A DNA stretch of 62,644 nt from NCBI GenBank assembly GCA_001464915.1, contig LNED01000012.1, positions 1 to 62,644 on the forward strand, given 5' to 3'. The translations under genes and the position numbers were made by a program. The DNA comes from Sphingomonadales bacterium Ga0077531. Lineage in GTDB: Bacteria; Pseudomonadota; Alphaproteobacteria; Sphingomonadales; Sphingomonadaceae. Shown here in pieces: positions 55,447 to 62,644 of the stretch; position 1 is the stretch's first letter; each line of letters opens with the position of its first letter. The notes under the pieces are model-generated. The model made no database searches. It was not told where the DNA came from and saw nothing but the letters and a program-made list of their open reading frames with translations.

Positions 55447-56673
55447 TCAGAAGCTCCATTGCAGGGATAGCCAACCTTTCGTGGTGTCGACCGCAAAGTT
55501 CTGCGCCTCATAATGCGCAAACTTGCCCAGCAGCACGAGTCCGGGGCCGATCGGATAGACCGCGAGCAAGTTAAGTTCCTGCCCATAGGCCGCATCGCCT
55601 CTAGTGGCAGCAAAATCATGCGCGATTACCCGCAGAACCATCCCGTTGAAAGGGCCGGCAGCAAACTTGTAGCCAACCTCGCCATAGAGATCGCGCAGGC
55701 CACCTGGCGGAGTGACGAGGAACTTGTCAGCCCAGCCGTTGAAGGCGTGCAGTGTCGCCAGCGGAGTTTGCAGGGAGACCGCGCCATTGCCCTCCAGCCG
55801 CTCCAGCCCGGCCTTCACGGTCCACCCGCCAATCGCCACGCCGGGTTCGATCAGCAGATAATCGAGATTGAACTCGCCCGGATTGGCTCCGTGATCGGAC
55901 TGTCGGGCATATTCGGCGGCGTAGATCAGCCTCGCGCTCTCACCCAACGGCTGGTCACCAATCAGACGCACGCCAAGCGTGCGCGATGAACTGCCCGGGT
56001 GCAAAGGAATGTCGAGCCAGAAGCCATAGGCCGAGGCCGCACCAATCGGGCTGGTTGCCTGGGCGATCCGCACGGCGTTGATGTCGGTATCGCGGAACAC
56101 GCCCTGCGGCGAATCCTTGCCAAAGATCCGGTCCACCCGCCAAACGTTGAAATAGTCGATCGACACGCCTTTGGCCGGGCGCAGCGTCACTTGTGCCAGA
56201 TCAAGCGTCTGGTCGTTCTGCCGCCAGTCGACTGAGCCGATCCAGCGCTGGTTATCAAGATTGACCGCCCGCCGCCCCGCCGCCAGCTCGATGGCGGCAT
56301 GGGGCTTCCACCGGAGGAAGACCTGATTGAGCTGCACCGATTCGGAATCGGCCACCACCGGAAAGGCGGTCTTGCCGTTGACCGTGTCGTTGTAATTCTC
56401 CGGCCCCACATGGACGATCCCCTCGCCTTCGACCTGCAGGCTGAAGCCGCGCCAATCGCCCAGCTTGAACCCGGCCCGCATGCGCAAGGTGGACGCGGCG
56501 GCATCTTCAGGCAAGCCGTCCTGCTCGACCACTTCGAGCCGGTATCGCAGATCACCATAGAGATCGAGGGTGACGGCGTCGGTTTCAGGCGGCGGCGCGG
56601 TTTCGGCTTGCGCCGCTGTGGGGGCCGCCAGCGCGGCCGTGAGTGCGAAAAAGGGGATCAGCGCTTGATTCAT
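55447..56673 (-). CDS. outer-membrane porin, alginate-export-like
   Basis: The 408-residue product has a signal peptide (MNQALIPFFALTAALAAPTA, cleavage near AQAE), then beta-barrel strands and a terminal Phe (LQWSF), the mark of outer-membrane proteins. Features of the alginate-export/DUF1302-like barrel group are LYGDLRYRLEVVEQ, QVEGEGIVHVGPENYND and AAGRRAVNLDNQRWIGSVDWRQ. I chose the ATG at 56673 because the signal peptide begins there. An FNR box lies 35 bases upstream, so it may let nitrate or nitrite through the outer membrane under low oxygen; alginate transport is not implied. Confidence 0.83.
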   Translation of the reverse strand: MNQALIPFFALTAALAAPTAAQAETAPPPETDAVTLDLYGDLRYRLEVVEQDGLPEDAAASTLRMRAGFKLGDWRGFSLQVEGEGIVHVGPENYNDTVNGKTAFPVVADSESVQLNQVFLRWKPHAAIELAAGRRAVNLDNQRWIGSVDWRQNDQTLDLAQVTLRPAKGVSIDYFNVWRVDRIFGKDSPQGVFRDTDINAVRIAQATSPIGAASAYGFWLDIPLHPGSSSRTLGVRLIGDQPLGESARLIYAAEYARQSDHGANPGEFNLDYLLIEPGVAIGGWTVKAGLERLEGNGAVSLQTPLATLHAFNGWADKFLVTPPGGLRDLYGEVGYKFAAGPFNGMVLRVIAHDFAATRGDAAYGQELNLLAVYPIGPGLVLLGKFAHYEAQNFAVDTTKGWLSLQWSF

Positions 56674-56707
56674 GCCATCTGAAATAGCCCGATTCATGCA
56701 GTCGCAA

Positions 56708-56721
56708 TTGACCTGCATCAA
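56708..56721. promoter_or_regulatory. FNR-type box between porin and CopD-like gene
   Basis: TTGACCTGCATCAA matches TTGAY-N4-ATCAA. It lies 35 bases from the porin start and 36 bases from the divergent membrane protein start, so it may control both. Confidence 0.75.
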
Positions 56722-56756
56722 AGATGTTATTCAGCCGAGCCTCTAACCCATCATGC

Positions 56757-57227
56757 ATGGACATCGACTGGTTTACCCTCGCCCGCGTGGCGCATGTCGC
56801 TTCGGTGGTCGGCTGGATCGGCGGGGTCTGGTTCGTCACCTTCGTGGTGATGCCCGCCATCGCGCGCAGCGAAGCCCCTGCTACCCGCCTCTCCGCCTTT
56901 CACCGGATCGAGCAAGGCTTTGCACCGCAGGCGCAATTCTGGGTGCTGCTGGCGGGTGCTTCGGGGTTCTGGATGACGTGGGAGGCCGATCTTTGGTGGC
57001 GCTTTGCTGATCCGGCCCTGTGGTGGATGCACGCAATGCTGGGGTTGTGGCTGGTGTTCGCGCTGATGCTGTTCGTAGCCGAGCCGCTGGTGCTGCACCG
57101 GCGCATGGCCCATTCGCCCGATCCGGCAGCTGACTGGCAACGCATGGTTTGGGTGCACCGCGTGTTATCGGTGTTCGCACTAGTGACGACGTTAGGCGCG
57201 ATGGCCGGAGCGCACGGGCTGATCTGA
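56757..57227 (+). CDS. four-helix membrane protein, CopD-like
   Basis: The 156-residue product (start MDIDWFTLARVAHV at 56757) has four membrane segments with several His and Trp: HVASVVGWIGGVWFVTFVVM, QFWVLLAGASGFWM, LWWMHAMLGLWLVFALMLF and WVHRVLSVFALVTTLGAM. Such proteins resemble the copper resistance CopD or cytochrome-b-like 4-helix types and the conserved His could bind heme or copper. An FNR box lies upstream. Identity not firm. Confidence 0.65.
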   Translation: MDIDWFTLARVAHVASVVGWIGGVWFVTFVVMPAIARSEAPATRLSAFHRIEQGFAPQAQFWVLLAGASGFWMTWEADLWWRFADPALWWMHAMLGLWLVFALMLFVAEPLVLHRRMAHSPDPAADWQRMVWVHRVLSVFALVTTLGAMAGAHGLI

Positions 57228-57233
57228 CCGCAT

Positions 57234-57977
57234 TCAGGAAGAAGCAAGCGCCGGCTCGGCGGCATCTTTCGAGGTCGCCACTGTGCGCGGTTCGACATTG
57301 CCCGCCTGCTCGGCCAACCGCGCCAGATCGTGCAGGATGATGCAGGATCGTCCGCGCGTGTCGATAATCCCTTCCTCTCTCAGCTCGGTGAGCTGGCGAC
57401 TGACGGTCTCGATGGTCAGGCCGATGCTCTCCCCGATATCGCGGCGCGACATGGGCAGGTCGATGCAGCCGGGCTCGTCATCGGGACACTCAAGCCGCTC
57501 CGCCATGCCAAGCAGGAACCCGGCCACCCGTTCGCGGGCGGTCTTACGACCAAGGTTTACCGCCTTGTCGCGGCAGCGGAACAGCGCGGTCTGGGTGCGT
57601 TCGAGCAGCGTGCGCATGATCCGCGGACTGGCCGCAGCGCGGCTATAGAACGCCGGCGCCGGGAACAGCGTCAAGGCGCTGTCGCACAGGCCGGTGACCA
57701 TATGGCGGTGCAGCCCCTCTGGCGGGACCGAGAAAATATCTCCGCCAAAGTGGAACGCAACAATCTGGTGCCGCCCGCGTGACGCCAGCGCGCTCAGCTT
57801 GGTCGCGCCTTCGGTCAGAAACACCAGCGTGGCGGCATCGGGATCGGTTTCGACCGTTTGCCCGCGCTTGATCTGAACCTGCCATGCCAGCTCGCCGAGG
57901 CTACGCCCGAGTTCGCTCCCGGGCTCGATCCCGAAAGTGGCACGCAGGAAAAGGTTATACGAGCCGGGATTCGCCAT
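57234..57977 (-). CDS. Crp/Fnr-family regulator, FnrL/FixK-like
   Basis: This 247-residue activator binds FNR boxes. The C-terminal helix-turn-helix DLPMSRRDIGESIGLTIETVSRQLTEL has the E-x2-SR recognition motif of the FNR class. The beta-roll lies at about residues 20-120. Because the N-terminal Cys quartet of FNR is absent, it cannot hold a canonical [4Fe-4S] and is closer to FixK, which needs another signal for control. It faces the ferredoxin gene across a perfect FNR box and so may be autoregulated. Confidence 0.87.
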   Translation of the reverse strand: MANPGSYNLFLRATFGIEPGSELGRSLGELAWQVQIKRGQTVETDPDAATLVFLTEGATKLSALASRGRHQIVAFHFGGDIFSVPPEGLHRHMVTGLCDSALTLFPAPAFYSRAAASPRIMRTLLERTQTALFRCRDKAVNLGRKTARERVAGFLLGMAERLECPDDEPGCIDLPMSRRDIGESIGLTIETVSRQLTELREEGIIDTRGRSCIILHDLARLAEQAGNVEPRTVATSKDAAEPALASS

Positions 57978-58036
57978 GGCAGCCTCGCACAGAAATTTCG
58001 ATGATCAGCTGATGGCCGCCTGACGCGAAAGTCGCC

Positions 58037-58050
58037 TTGATATATATCAA
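58037..58050. promoter_or_regulatory. perfect FNR box between FixK-like gene and ferredoxin
   Basis: TTGATATATATCAA is a perfect palindromic FNR consensus. It lies 60 bases upstream of the FixK-like start and 61 bases upstream of the ferredoxin ATG, fitting class II positions on both sides. Confidence 0.88.
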
Positions 58051-58110
58051 TGCCAACGCGGCCGCAGCTTGCTTACAAAAGTGTCAGTAGCAGAGGGAGC
58101 GTCATCACCA

Positions 58111-58431
58111 ATGCCGATGATCATCTATGTCGAACACGACGGCACGGCGCATACAGTCGCCAGCCCCGTTGGCATCAGCCTGATGGAAGCAGCCACGATG
58201 CACAAGGTGCCGGGGATCGAGGGTGATTGTGGCGGCTTCTGCGCCTGCGGAACCTGCCATTGCTATGTGGCTTCCGATGACGCGACGCGCCTGCCCGAAA
58301 TGCACGAGCTGGAACGCGCAACGCTCGACTTTGCGCATGACGTGGACTCTCGCAGCCGCTTGTCGTGCCAGATCCCGGTCACGCCGGCGCTCGACGGAAT
58401 CATCGTCCATCTGCCTGCGCGCCAATATTGA
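58111..58431 (+). CDS. 2Fe-2S ferredoxin (adrenodoxin type)
   Basis: The 106-residue protein carries electrons via one [2Fe-2S] cluster. The four ligands are Cys40, 46, 49 and 86 in the adrenodoxin spacing C-x5-C-x2-C-x36-C (GDCGGFCACGTC, then RLSCQIPV). Two extra Cys (44 and 51) lie in the loop. I chose the ATG at 58111, 12 bases after GAGGGAG; an internal ATG at 58117 also fits. The diiron oxygenase gene follows after 28 bases, so this is its probable dedicated electron donor. Confidence 0.9.
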   Translation: MPMIIYVEHDGTAHTVASPVGISLMEAATMHKVPGIEGDCGGFCACGTCHCYVASDDATRLPEMHELERATLDFAHDVDSRSRLSCQIPVTPALDGIIVHLPARQY

Positions 58432-58459
58432 ACATCCAGCCACACCAAGGGAGAGAGCG

Positions 58460-59554
58460 ATGGAACTGGCTAAAGAAGGTAAACCGGCAGACCCACTGCC
58501 GCACTGGCTGCGAGGCAAGGCGCCTGACGACATCTACCGCAGCCCGCTCGAGATCGCGTGGACCTTCGATTACCTGATGTCGGGCGACAAGATTGAGGAT
58601 CTGTATCGCCGCGCCAAGCAGGAGCAGTGGAACTGCGATGAACGCCTGCCGTGGGATCTGGCGGTCGATCCGTCGAAGCCGCTGATCAATGACGAACAGG
58701 ACATCTATCACCGGATGCCGTTCTTCCAGAAGCTGTCGAAGTCGCAGCAGGAACGCTTCACCGCCCATTCGACTGCGCAGATGCTGTCGCAATTCCTGCA
58801 CGGGGAACAGGGCGCGCTGATGACGGCGGCCTGCGTGACCCATTCGGTGCCCGATGCCACCGCCAAGCTCTATGCCGCGACGCAGACGATGGACGAAGCG
58901 CGCCATGTCGAGGTGTTCGCGCGTTACTGCGACAAGGTGGCGATGGTCTATCCGATGTCGGGCTGGCTCAAGCAGTTGATCGACGCCACGCTGAAAGCAA
59001 ATCGCTACGAGAAGATCATGATCGGCATGAACATGATCGTCGAAGGGCTGGCACTGGGCGCGTTCAATAACATGTATCGCTCGACCCAGTGTGAATTGCT
59101 CAAGCAGCTGACCTTCAACGTGATGCGCGACGAATCCCGCCACGTGTCGTTCGGCCATGCCTATCTCGCCCCGGTGATCGGGGCTCTGGCCGAGGACGAG
59201 GTGGAAGATCTGGCCGATTTCGCCTTCGAGGCGGTGAATATCCTCGCCTTTGCCGGAACTGCAGGCACGATTGCCAGCCGGATCGATCCAGGCTTCATGC
59301 TGGTGCTGGAAAATTGCGAGATCGACGCGGATGATTTCTTCACCGGGCTCAGGGAGGCTGAACAGCTCGGCATCACCCGGCAATTGCCGCCGGGCCAGAT
59401 CCACTCGCTCGAACACCTGATGCTGCCGGCGCTGGCCCGCGTTGGCCTTCTCACGCCGCGGGTGCGCGGCCGTTACGAGGAGGTCGGCATTCCGCTTACC
59501 GAAGACCCGCGCATCCTCCACGCAATGGAAGGCGGCCACCCGATCGCTGCCTGA
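58460..59554 (+). CDS. ferritin-like diiron oxygenase of unknown substrate
   Basis: The 364-residue protein has two identically spaced iron-ligand pairs, E116 ... E146-x2-H149 and E195 ... E225-x2-H228, in the DEARH and DESRH form of soluble diiron oxygenases and ribonucleotide reductase R2. No radical Tyr or AcsF-type signature was recognised. An N-terminal LYRRAKQEQWN stretch is like that of multicomponent monooxygenases. The AGGGAGAGAGCG ribosome site and the ferredoxin gene upstream suggest one operon. It must use O2, so its FNR-box promoter suggests microaerobic duty. Substrate unknown; a hydroxylase, desaturase or aldehyde oxygenase are all possible. Confidence 0.8.
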   Translation: MELAKEGKPADPLPHWLRGKAPDDIYRSPLEIAWTFDYLMSGDKIEDLYRRAKQEQWNCDERLPWDLAVDPSKPLINDEQDIYHRMPFFQKLSKSQQERFTAHSTAQMLSQFLHGEQGALMTAACVTHSVPDATAKLYAATQTMDEARHVEVFARYCDKVAMVYPMSGWLKQLIDATLKANRYEKIMIGMNMIVEGLALGAFNNMYRSTQCELLKQLTFNVMRDESRHVSFGHAYLAPVIGALAEDEVEDLADFAFEAVNILAFAGTAGTIASRIDPGFMLVLENCEIDADDFFTGLREAEQLGITRQLPPGQIHSLEHLMLPALARVGLLTPRVRGRYEEVGIPLTEDPRILHAMEGGHPIAA

Positions 59555-59593
59555 GACTCCGTTCGCTCCCGTCCCTCCCAGGGGAGTGACCTA

Positions 59594-59628
59594 CCGCCTC
59601 CCGGCCACTTCGGTCGGGGGGCGGTTTT
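59594..59628 (+). terminator. rho-independent terminator
   Basis: CCGCCTCCCGGCC (59594-59606) pairs with GGTCGGGGGGCGG (59612-59624), allowing G-U pairs, and TTTTG follows, 40 bases after the diiron oxygenase stop. Confidence 0.85.
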
Positions 59629-59681
59629 GATTCGTGTGGACGGCGCAGGCTCGACAATATTTCTGTGGGCATGTGATCCAA

Positions 59682-59695
59682 TTGATGAATGTCAA
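59682..59695. promoter_or_regulatory. FNR-type box upstream of nrdD
   Basis: TTGATGAATGTCAA fits TTGAT-N4-RTCAA and lies about 95 bases before the nrdD start. Confidence 0.78.
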
Positions 59696-59789
59696 TCCAC
59701 TGCCGCCACTACCTGCTTAGATCGGTATGACACCAGATGATGTAGCCGTGCCATGCGGCGAGCCACAATATCTTAGGGAGAAGCCTGAA

Positions 59790-61778
59790 ATGCCCTCTAA
59801 TGCCACAGCCACCACCGACCGCATCGCCGCCCTGCGCAGCGTGGCAAACGCAGGCCGCAGCATCGATTGCGGCGCCACGGTCGACGAATATATCTCGGGC
59901 ACGGACTGGCGGATCAAGGCCAACGCCAATGTCGGCTATTCGCACGCTGGCCTCATCAGCAATGTCGCGGGCAAGGTAATCGCCAATTACTGGCTCGATC
60001 AGGTCTATGCCCCCGAAGAAGGCCTCGCTCACCGTCAGGGTGACATCCACATCCACGATCTCGACAGCCTCACCGGCTATTGCGCTGGCTGGTCGCTGAG
60101 GGCGCTGCTCAATGACGGGTTCAACGGGGTGGCAGGCCGGGTATCCTCGCGCCCGCCGCGCCATTTCCGCGAGGCGTTGGGGCAGATGGCAAATTTTCTC
60201 GGCATTCTGCAATCCGAATGGGCCGGCGCGCAGGCTTTCTCCAGCTTCGACACCTACCTCGCCCCCTATGTTTTCCGCGATAATCTGAGTTTTGCCGACA
60301 TCAAGAAGGCGATCCGCCAGTTCGTTTACAACCTCAACGTGCCCGCGCGCTGGGGGCAGTCACCCTTCACCAACATCACGCTCGACATCACCGTGCCCGA
60401 GGATTTGCGCGATCTCTACCCGACCGCGCATGACCGCCACCTGTTTGCGGGACTGGAGGACTCCGCCCTACTCGACCGGGTGCGCCAGCGTGATCTGGGG
60501 CTGCGCAGTCTGGAAGACCTGACCTTTGCCCATTTCGCTCCGGAGATGGAGCAGATCGTGATCGCCTATTACGAGATCATGACCGAAGGCGATGCCACCG
60601 GTCAGCCCTTCACCTTCCCGATCCCCACGGTCAACATCACCGAGGATTTCGACTGGGACAGCCGCGTGGCAAGTGCGATTTTCGACAATGCCGCCAAGGT
60701 CGGATCGTCATACTTCCAGAACTTCATCGGTAGCCAGTATCTGCGCGATCCTGCCACGGGTGAACGCCGCCCCAATCCCGAAGCCTATGCGCCCGGCGCG
60801 GTGCGCTCCATGTGCTGCCGGTTGCAGCTTGACCTGCGCGAATTGCTGAAGCGCGGCAACGGGCTGTTCGGATCGGCCGAGATGACCGGATCGCTGGGGG
60901 TGGTGACGATCAACATGGCGGCGCTCGGCTATCGCTTCAAAGGCGACAGTGATGGGCTGATGGCCGAACTCGACCGGCTGATGGACATCGCCAGCTCCAC
61001 CCTGGAGAAGAAGCGCGCCTTCGTTCAAGGCATGTATGATCGCGGGCTTTATCCCTACACCGCGCGCTACCTGCCGTTCTTGCGCAATCATTTCTCGACC
61101 ATCGGGGTCAACGGCATGAACGAGATGGTGCGCAACTTCACCGGCGATGCCGCCGATTTGACCGTGCCGGAAGGCATTGCCATGGCGATCACCATTCTTG
61201 ATCACATGCGGTCTGCGCTGGTCGGCTATCAGCAGCGCACCGGCAATCTCTACAATCTCGAGGCGACCCCGGCCGAAGGCACCACCTACCGCTTTGCCAA
61301 GGAAGACTGCAAACGCTTCCCCGACATCCTTCAGGCGGGCGGGGGCGAGAATATCTACTACACCAACAGCTCCCAAATTCCGGTCGATCACACCGAGGAC
61401 CCGTTCGAGGCGCTGGAATTGCAGAATGACCTGCAATGCAAATACACCGGCGGAACGGTGCTGCATCTCTACATGAGCGAGAAGCTGTCGAGCGCCGATG
61501 CGGCGCGCGGGTTCCTGCGCACGGTGCTGACCCGCTATCGGCTGCCCTATGTCACGCTGACCCCGGTGTTTTCGGTGTGCGACACCCATGGCTATCTCGC
61601 CGGCGAGCAGCCCGAATGCCCCCAATGCGGCGCACGCACCAAGGTATGGACGCGAGTGATGGGCTATTTCCGTCCGGTCGACAGCTTCAACAAGGGCAAG
61701 GTCGGCGAACACCGCCAGCGCCGCCACTTTACCGAGGACGCCGCAATGGTGGAGGACTTGTTTGGCGACGCTAGCTGA
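59790..61778 (+). CDS. nrdD: anaerobic ribonucleoside triphosphate reductase (no ATP cone)
   Basis: NrdD makes deoxynucleotides without oxygen using a glycyl radical. The C-terminal radical loop reads RVMGYFRPVDSFNKGKVGEHRQR with the Gly in RVMGY, and the zinc region CDTHGYLAGEQPECPQCG is nearby. The thiyl-radical Cys is likely in SMCCRLQLD. At 662 residues from the ATG at 59790, it lacks the N-terminal ATP-cone domain seen in many NrdD proteins, so allosteric activity control is not expected at that site. An upstream AGGGAGAAG ribosome site supports the start. It overlaps nrdG by 17 bases. Confidence 0.95.
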   Translation: MPSNATATTDRIAALRSVANAGRSIDCGATVDEYISGTDWRIKANANVGYSHAGLISNVAGKVIANYWLDQVYAPEEGLAHRQGDIHIHDLDSLTGYCAGWSLRALLNDGFNGVAGRVSSRPPRHFREALGQMANFLGILQSEWAGAQAFSSFDTYLAPYVFRDNLSFADIKKAIRQFVYNLNVPARWGQSPFTNITLDITVPEDLRDLYPTAHDRHLFAGLEDSALLDRVRQRDLGLRSLEDLTFAHFAPEMEQIVIAYYEIMTEGDATGQPFTFPIPTVNITEDFDWDSRVASAIFDNAAKVGSSYFQNFIGSQYLRDPATGERRPNPEAYAPGAVRSMCCRLQLDLRELLKRGNGLFGSAEMTGSLGVVTINMAALGYRFKGDSDGLMAELDRLMDIASSTLEKKRAFVQGMYDRGLYPYTARYLPFLRNHFSTIGVNGMNEMVRNFTGDAADLTVPEGIAMAITILDHMRSALVGYQQRTGNLYNLEATPAEGTTYRFAKEDCKRFPDILQAGGGENIYYTNSSQIPVDHTEDPFEALELQNDLQCKYTGGTVLHLYMSEKLSSADAARGFLRTVLTRYRLPYVTLTPVFSVCDTHGYLAGEQPECPQCGARTKVWTRVMGYFRPVDSFNKGKVGEHRQRRHFTEDAAMVEDLFGDAS

Positions 61779-62496
61779 CAACGAACGGCGCGAACGCAGG
61801 CGGGCGCGGCGGGCCACCCCGTTCCACGCGATCACGCCCTTCACCCTGCTCGACTTTCCCGGCCGCAGCGCCTGCATCCTGTGGGTGGCGGGGTGCAACA
61901 TGCGCTGCGGTTACTGCCACAACCCCGACATTGTGCTGGGCGAAGGAAAACTCACCGAGGAGGATGCGCTTGCGTTTCTGCGGCGGCGGCAGGGGCTGCT
62001 GGACGGCATCGTGCTGTCGGGTGGTGAGGCGACCATCTGGCCCGGCTTGGCCGATTTCGCCGCGATGGCCAAGGCGCTCGGGTTCGCGGTCAAGCTCGAC
62101 ACCAACGGGCTGCGTCCCGATGTGGTCGCGCGGCTGTTGGATCGCAGGCTGATCGATCAGGTCGCGCTCGACTACAAGGCTCCGGCTGCGCGGTTTGAGA
62201 AGGTGACCGGGACGCCCGCCTTCGCCCGTTTTGCGCGCACGCTCGATCTGCTTTGCCGGCAGAGCGATGTGCCGTTCGACGTGCGCACCACGGTGCACGA
62301 TGCGCTGCTGGACGAAAATGACGTGCTGGACATCACCATCGACCTGACCAGGCGCGGCTATAGCGGGACACTGGCTGTGCAACAGGCCGTGGCCGGACCG
62401 GATCGCCCACTGCTCACCCCGCTGCCGCCCGTGCGGCGCAAGCTTGACGCGGTGTGGCTGGCAGCCCGATCAGCGCTCCCATTGGCATTTCGCTAG
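61762..62496 (+). CDS. nrdG: anaerobic ribonucleotide reductase activating protein (radical SAM)
   Basis: NrdG makes the glycyl radical on NrdD by cleaving SAM. The cluster motif is GCNMRCGYCHNPD near residue 50, and SGGEATIWPGL is the GGE motif. The 244-residue protein lies at the 3' end of nrdD in another frame. No ATG is near; I chose the TTG at 61762, 6 bases after GGTGGAGG. The basic N-terminal RRERRRARR stretch is unusual. Close in sequence type to pyruvate-formate-lyase-activating enzymes, but the context supports NrdG. Confidence 0.9.
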   Translation: MATLADNERRERRRARRATPFHAITPFTLLDFPGRSACILWVAGCNMRCGYCHNPDIVLGEGKLTEEDALAFLRRRQGLLDGIVLSGGEATIWPGLADFAAMAKALGFAVKLDTNGLRPDVVARLLDRRLIDQVALDYKAPAARFEKVTGTPAFARFARTLDLLCRQSDVPFDVRTTVHDALLDENDVLDITIDLTRRGYSGTLAVQQAVAGPDRPLLTPLPPVRRKLDAVWLAARSALPLAFR

Positions 62497-62644
62497 TCAT
62501 TTCCTGAAATGAACTTCGGATATTCAGCGTCGCACCCATGCCCGCTAATGACAGCGGCCAGTGCGCGATCCCGAAAACTGCATGACCGCTTCGGTAGAAA
62601 CCAGACGTTCGATCCGTTGGTGGCGAACAGCCGGTGCTGGGTCG
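62497..62644. other. right-edge non-coding sequence
   Basis: I see no gene or clear regulatory site in these last 148 bases; any gene here is cut by the window edge. Confidence 0.4.

Noticed and set aside
58460..59554. Diiron protein as class I ribonucleotide reductase R2 or AcsF cyclase
   Set aside because: The ligand spacing is symmetrical and no radical Tyr context or AcsF-type surrounding sequence was recognised; nrdA is also absent.
30056..62644. Second tRNA-Pro end (attR) for the integrase
   Set aside because: I looked for the T-arm/CCA sequence of tRNA-Pro further right and saw no copy; it may lie outside the window.
1..62644. CRISPR arrays, insertion sequences or transposases
   Set aside because: No spaced direct repeats, terminal inverted repeats with a transposase gene, or cas genes were found.

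Overview
The window reads as alphaproteobacterial chromosome, most likely Sphingomonadales and probably Erythrobacteraceae or a close relative. The grounds are GC-rich codon use by eye, an NDUFS4-like complex I protein, a DUF6456 protein, a stand-alone chorismate mutase, an FnrL/FixK-style regulator, and the set of housekeeping genes on the left. The genus call is an inference from gene content, not from a database search.

Left half (1-30 kb), core genome: rpsB (cut by the left edge), phospholipid synthesis (pssA-psd), a FabH-type ketoacyl synthase, tRNA-Tyr next to a perfect 16-bp parS-like palindrome, rlmB, a lipoprotein, HU, lon, ybaB-dnaX, the SRP RNA, an NDUFS4-like protein, hrpB, a polyprenyl diphosphate synthase, chorismate mutase, an ECF sigma factor with a putative anti-sigma partner, a PhoPQ-like two-component system next to a PepSY protein, a SIMPL protein, an ABC-F ATPase, an XRE regulator, a glycosyltransferase and yajC-secD-secF.

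Boundary (29.98-32.4 kb): tRNA-Pro(GGG) is followed directly by a large tyrosine recombinase, the usual arrangement of an integrative element inserted at a tRNA 3' end. Nearly everything to the right has an accessory, oxygen-limited theme.

Right half (32.6-62.6 kb), nitrogen-oxide and anaerobic metabolism: a PAP2-like membrane protein and an APC permease come first. Then comes a nitric-oxide block with a group III truncated hemoglobin, an NsrR-like Rrf2 regulator, a cupin, an HPP-CBS membrane protein and nnrS-nnrU. A tightly packed 11-gene minus-strand unit follows: narK (a NarK1-NarK2 fusion), narG, narH, narJ, narI, a parvulin, moaA, moaD, moaE, moaB and moeA, with mobA converging on its end. 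It makes the membrane nitrate reductase together with most of the enzymes for its molybdenum cofactor. Divergent from it is a NarR-like Crp/Fnr regulator. Further right are an outer-membrane porin, a small membrane protein, an FnrL/FixK-like regulator lacking the N-terminal Fe-S cysteines, a 2Fe-2S ferredoxin paired with a ferritin-like diiron oxygenase, and the anaerobic ribonucleotide reductase nrdD-nrdG.

Regulation can be read from the sequence. Six FNR-type boxes (TTGAT-N4-ATCAA family) lie between 54.6 and 59.7 kb in front of narK, narR, the porin, the FixK-like gene/ferredoxin pair and nrdD. A different 27-bp dyad, shared by the truncated hemoglobin/nsrR intergenic region and the nnrS promoter, looks like the operator of the NsrR-like protein. 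No nitrite, nitric oxide or nitrous oxide reductase is present, so this window supports nitrate respiration to nitrite plus NO protection, not complete denitrification.
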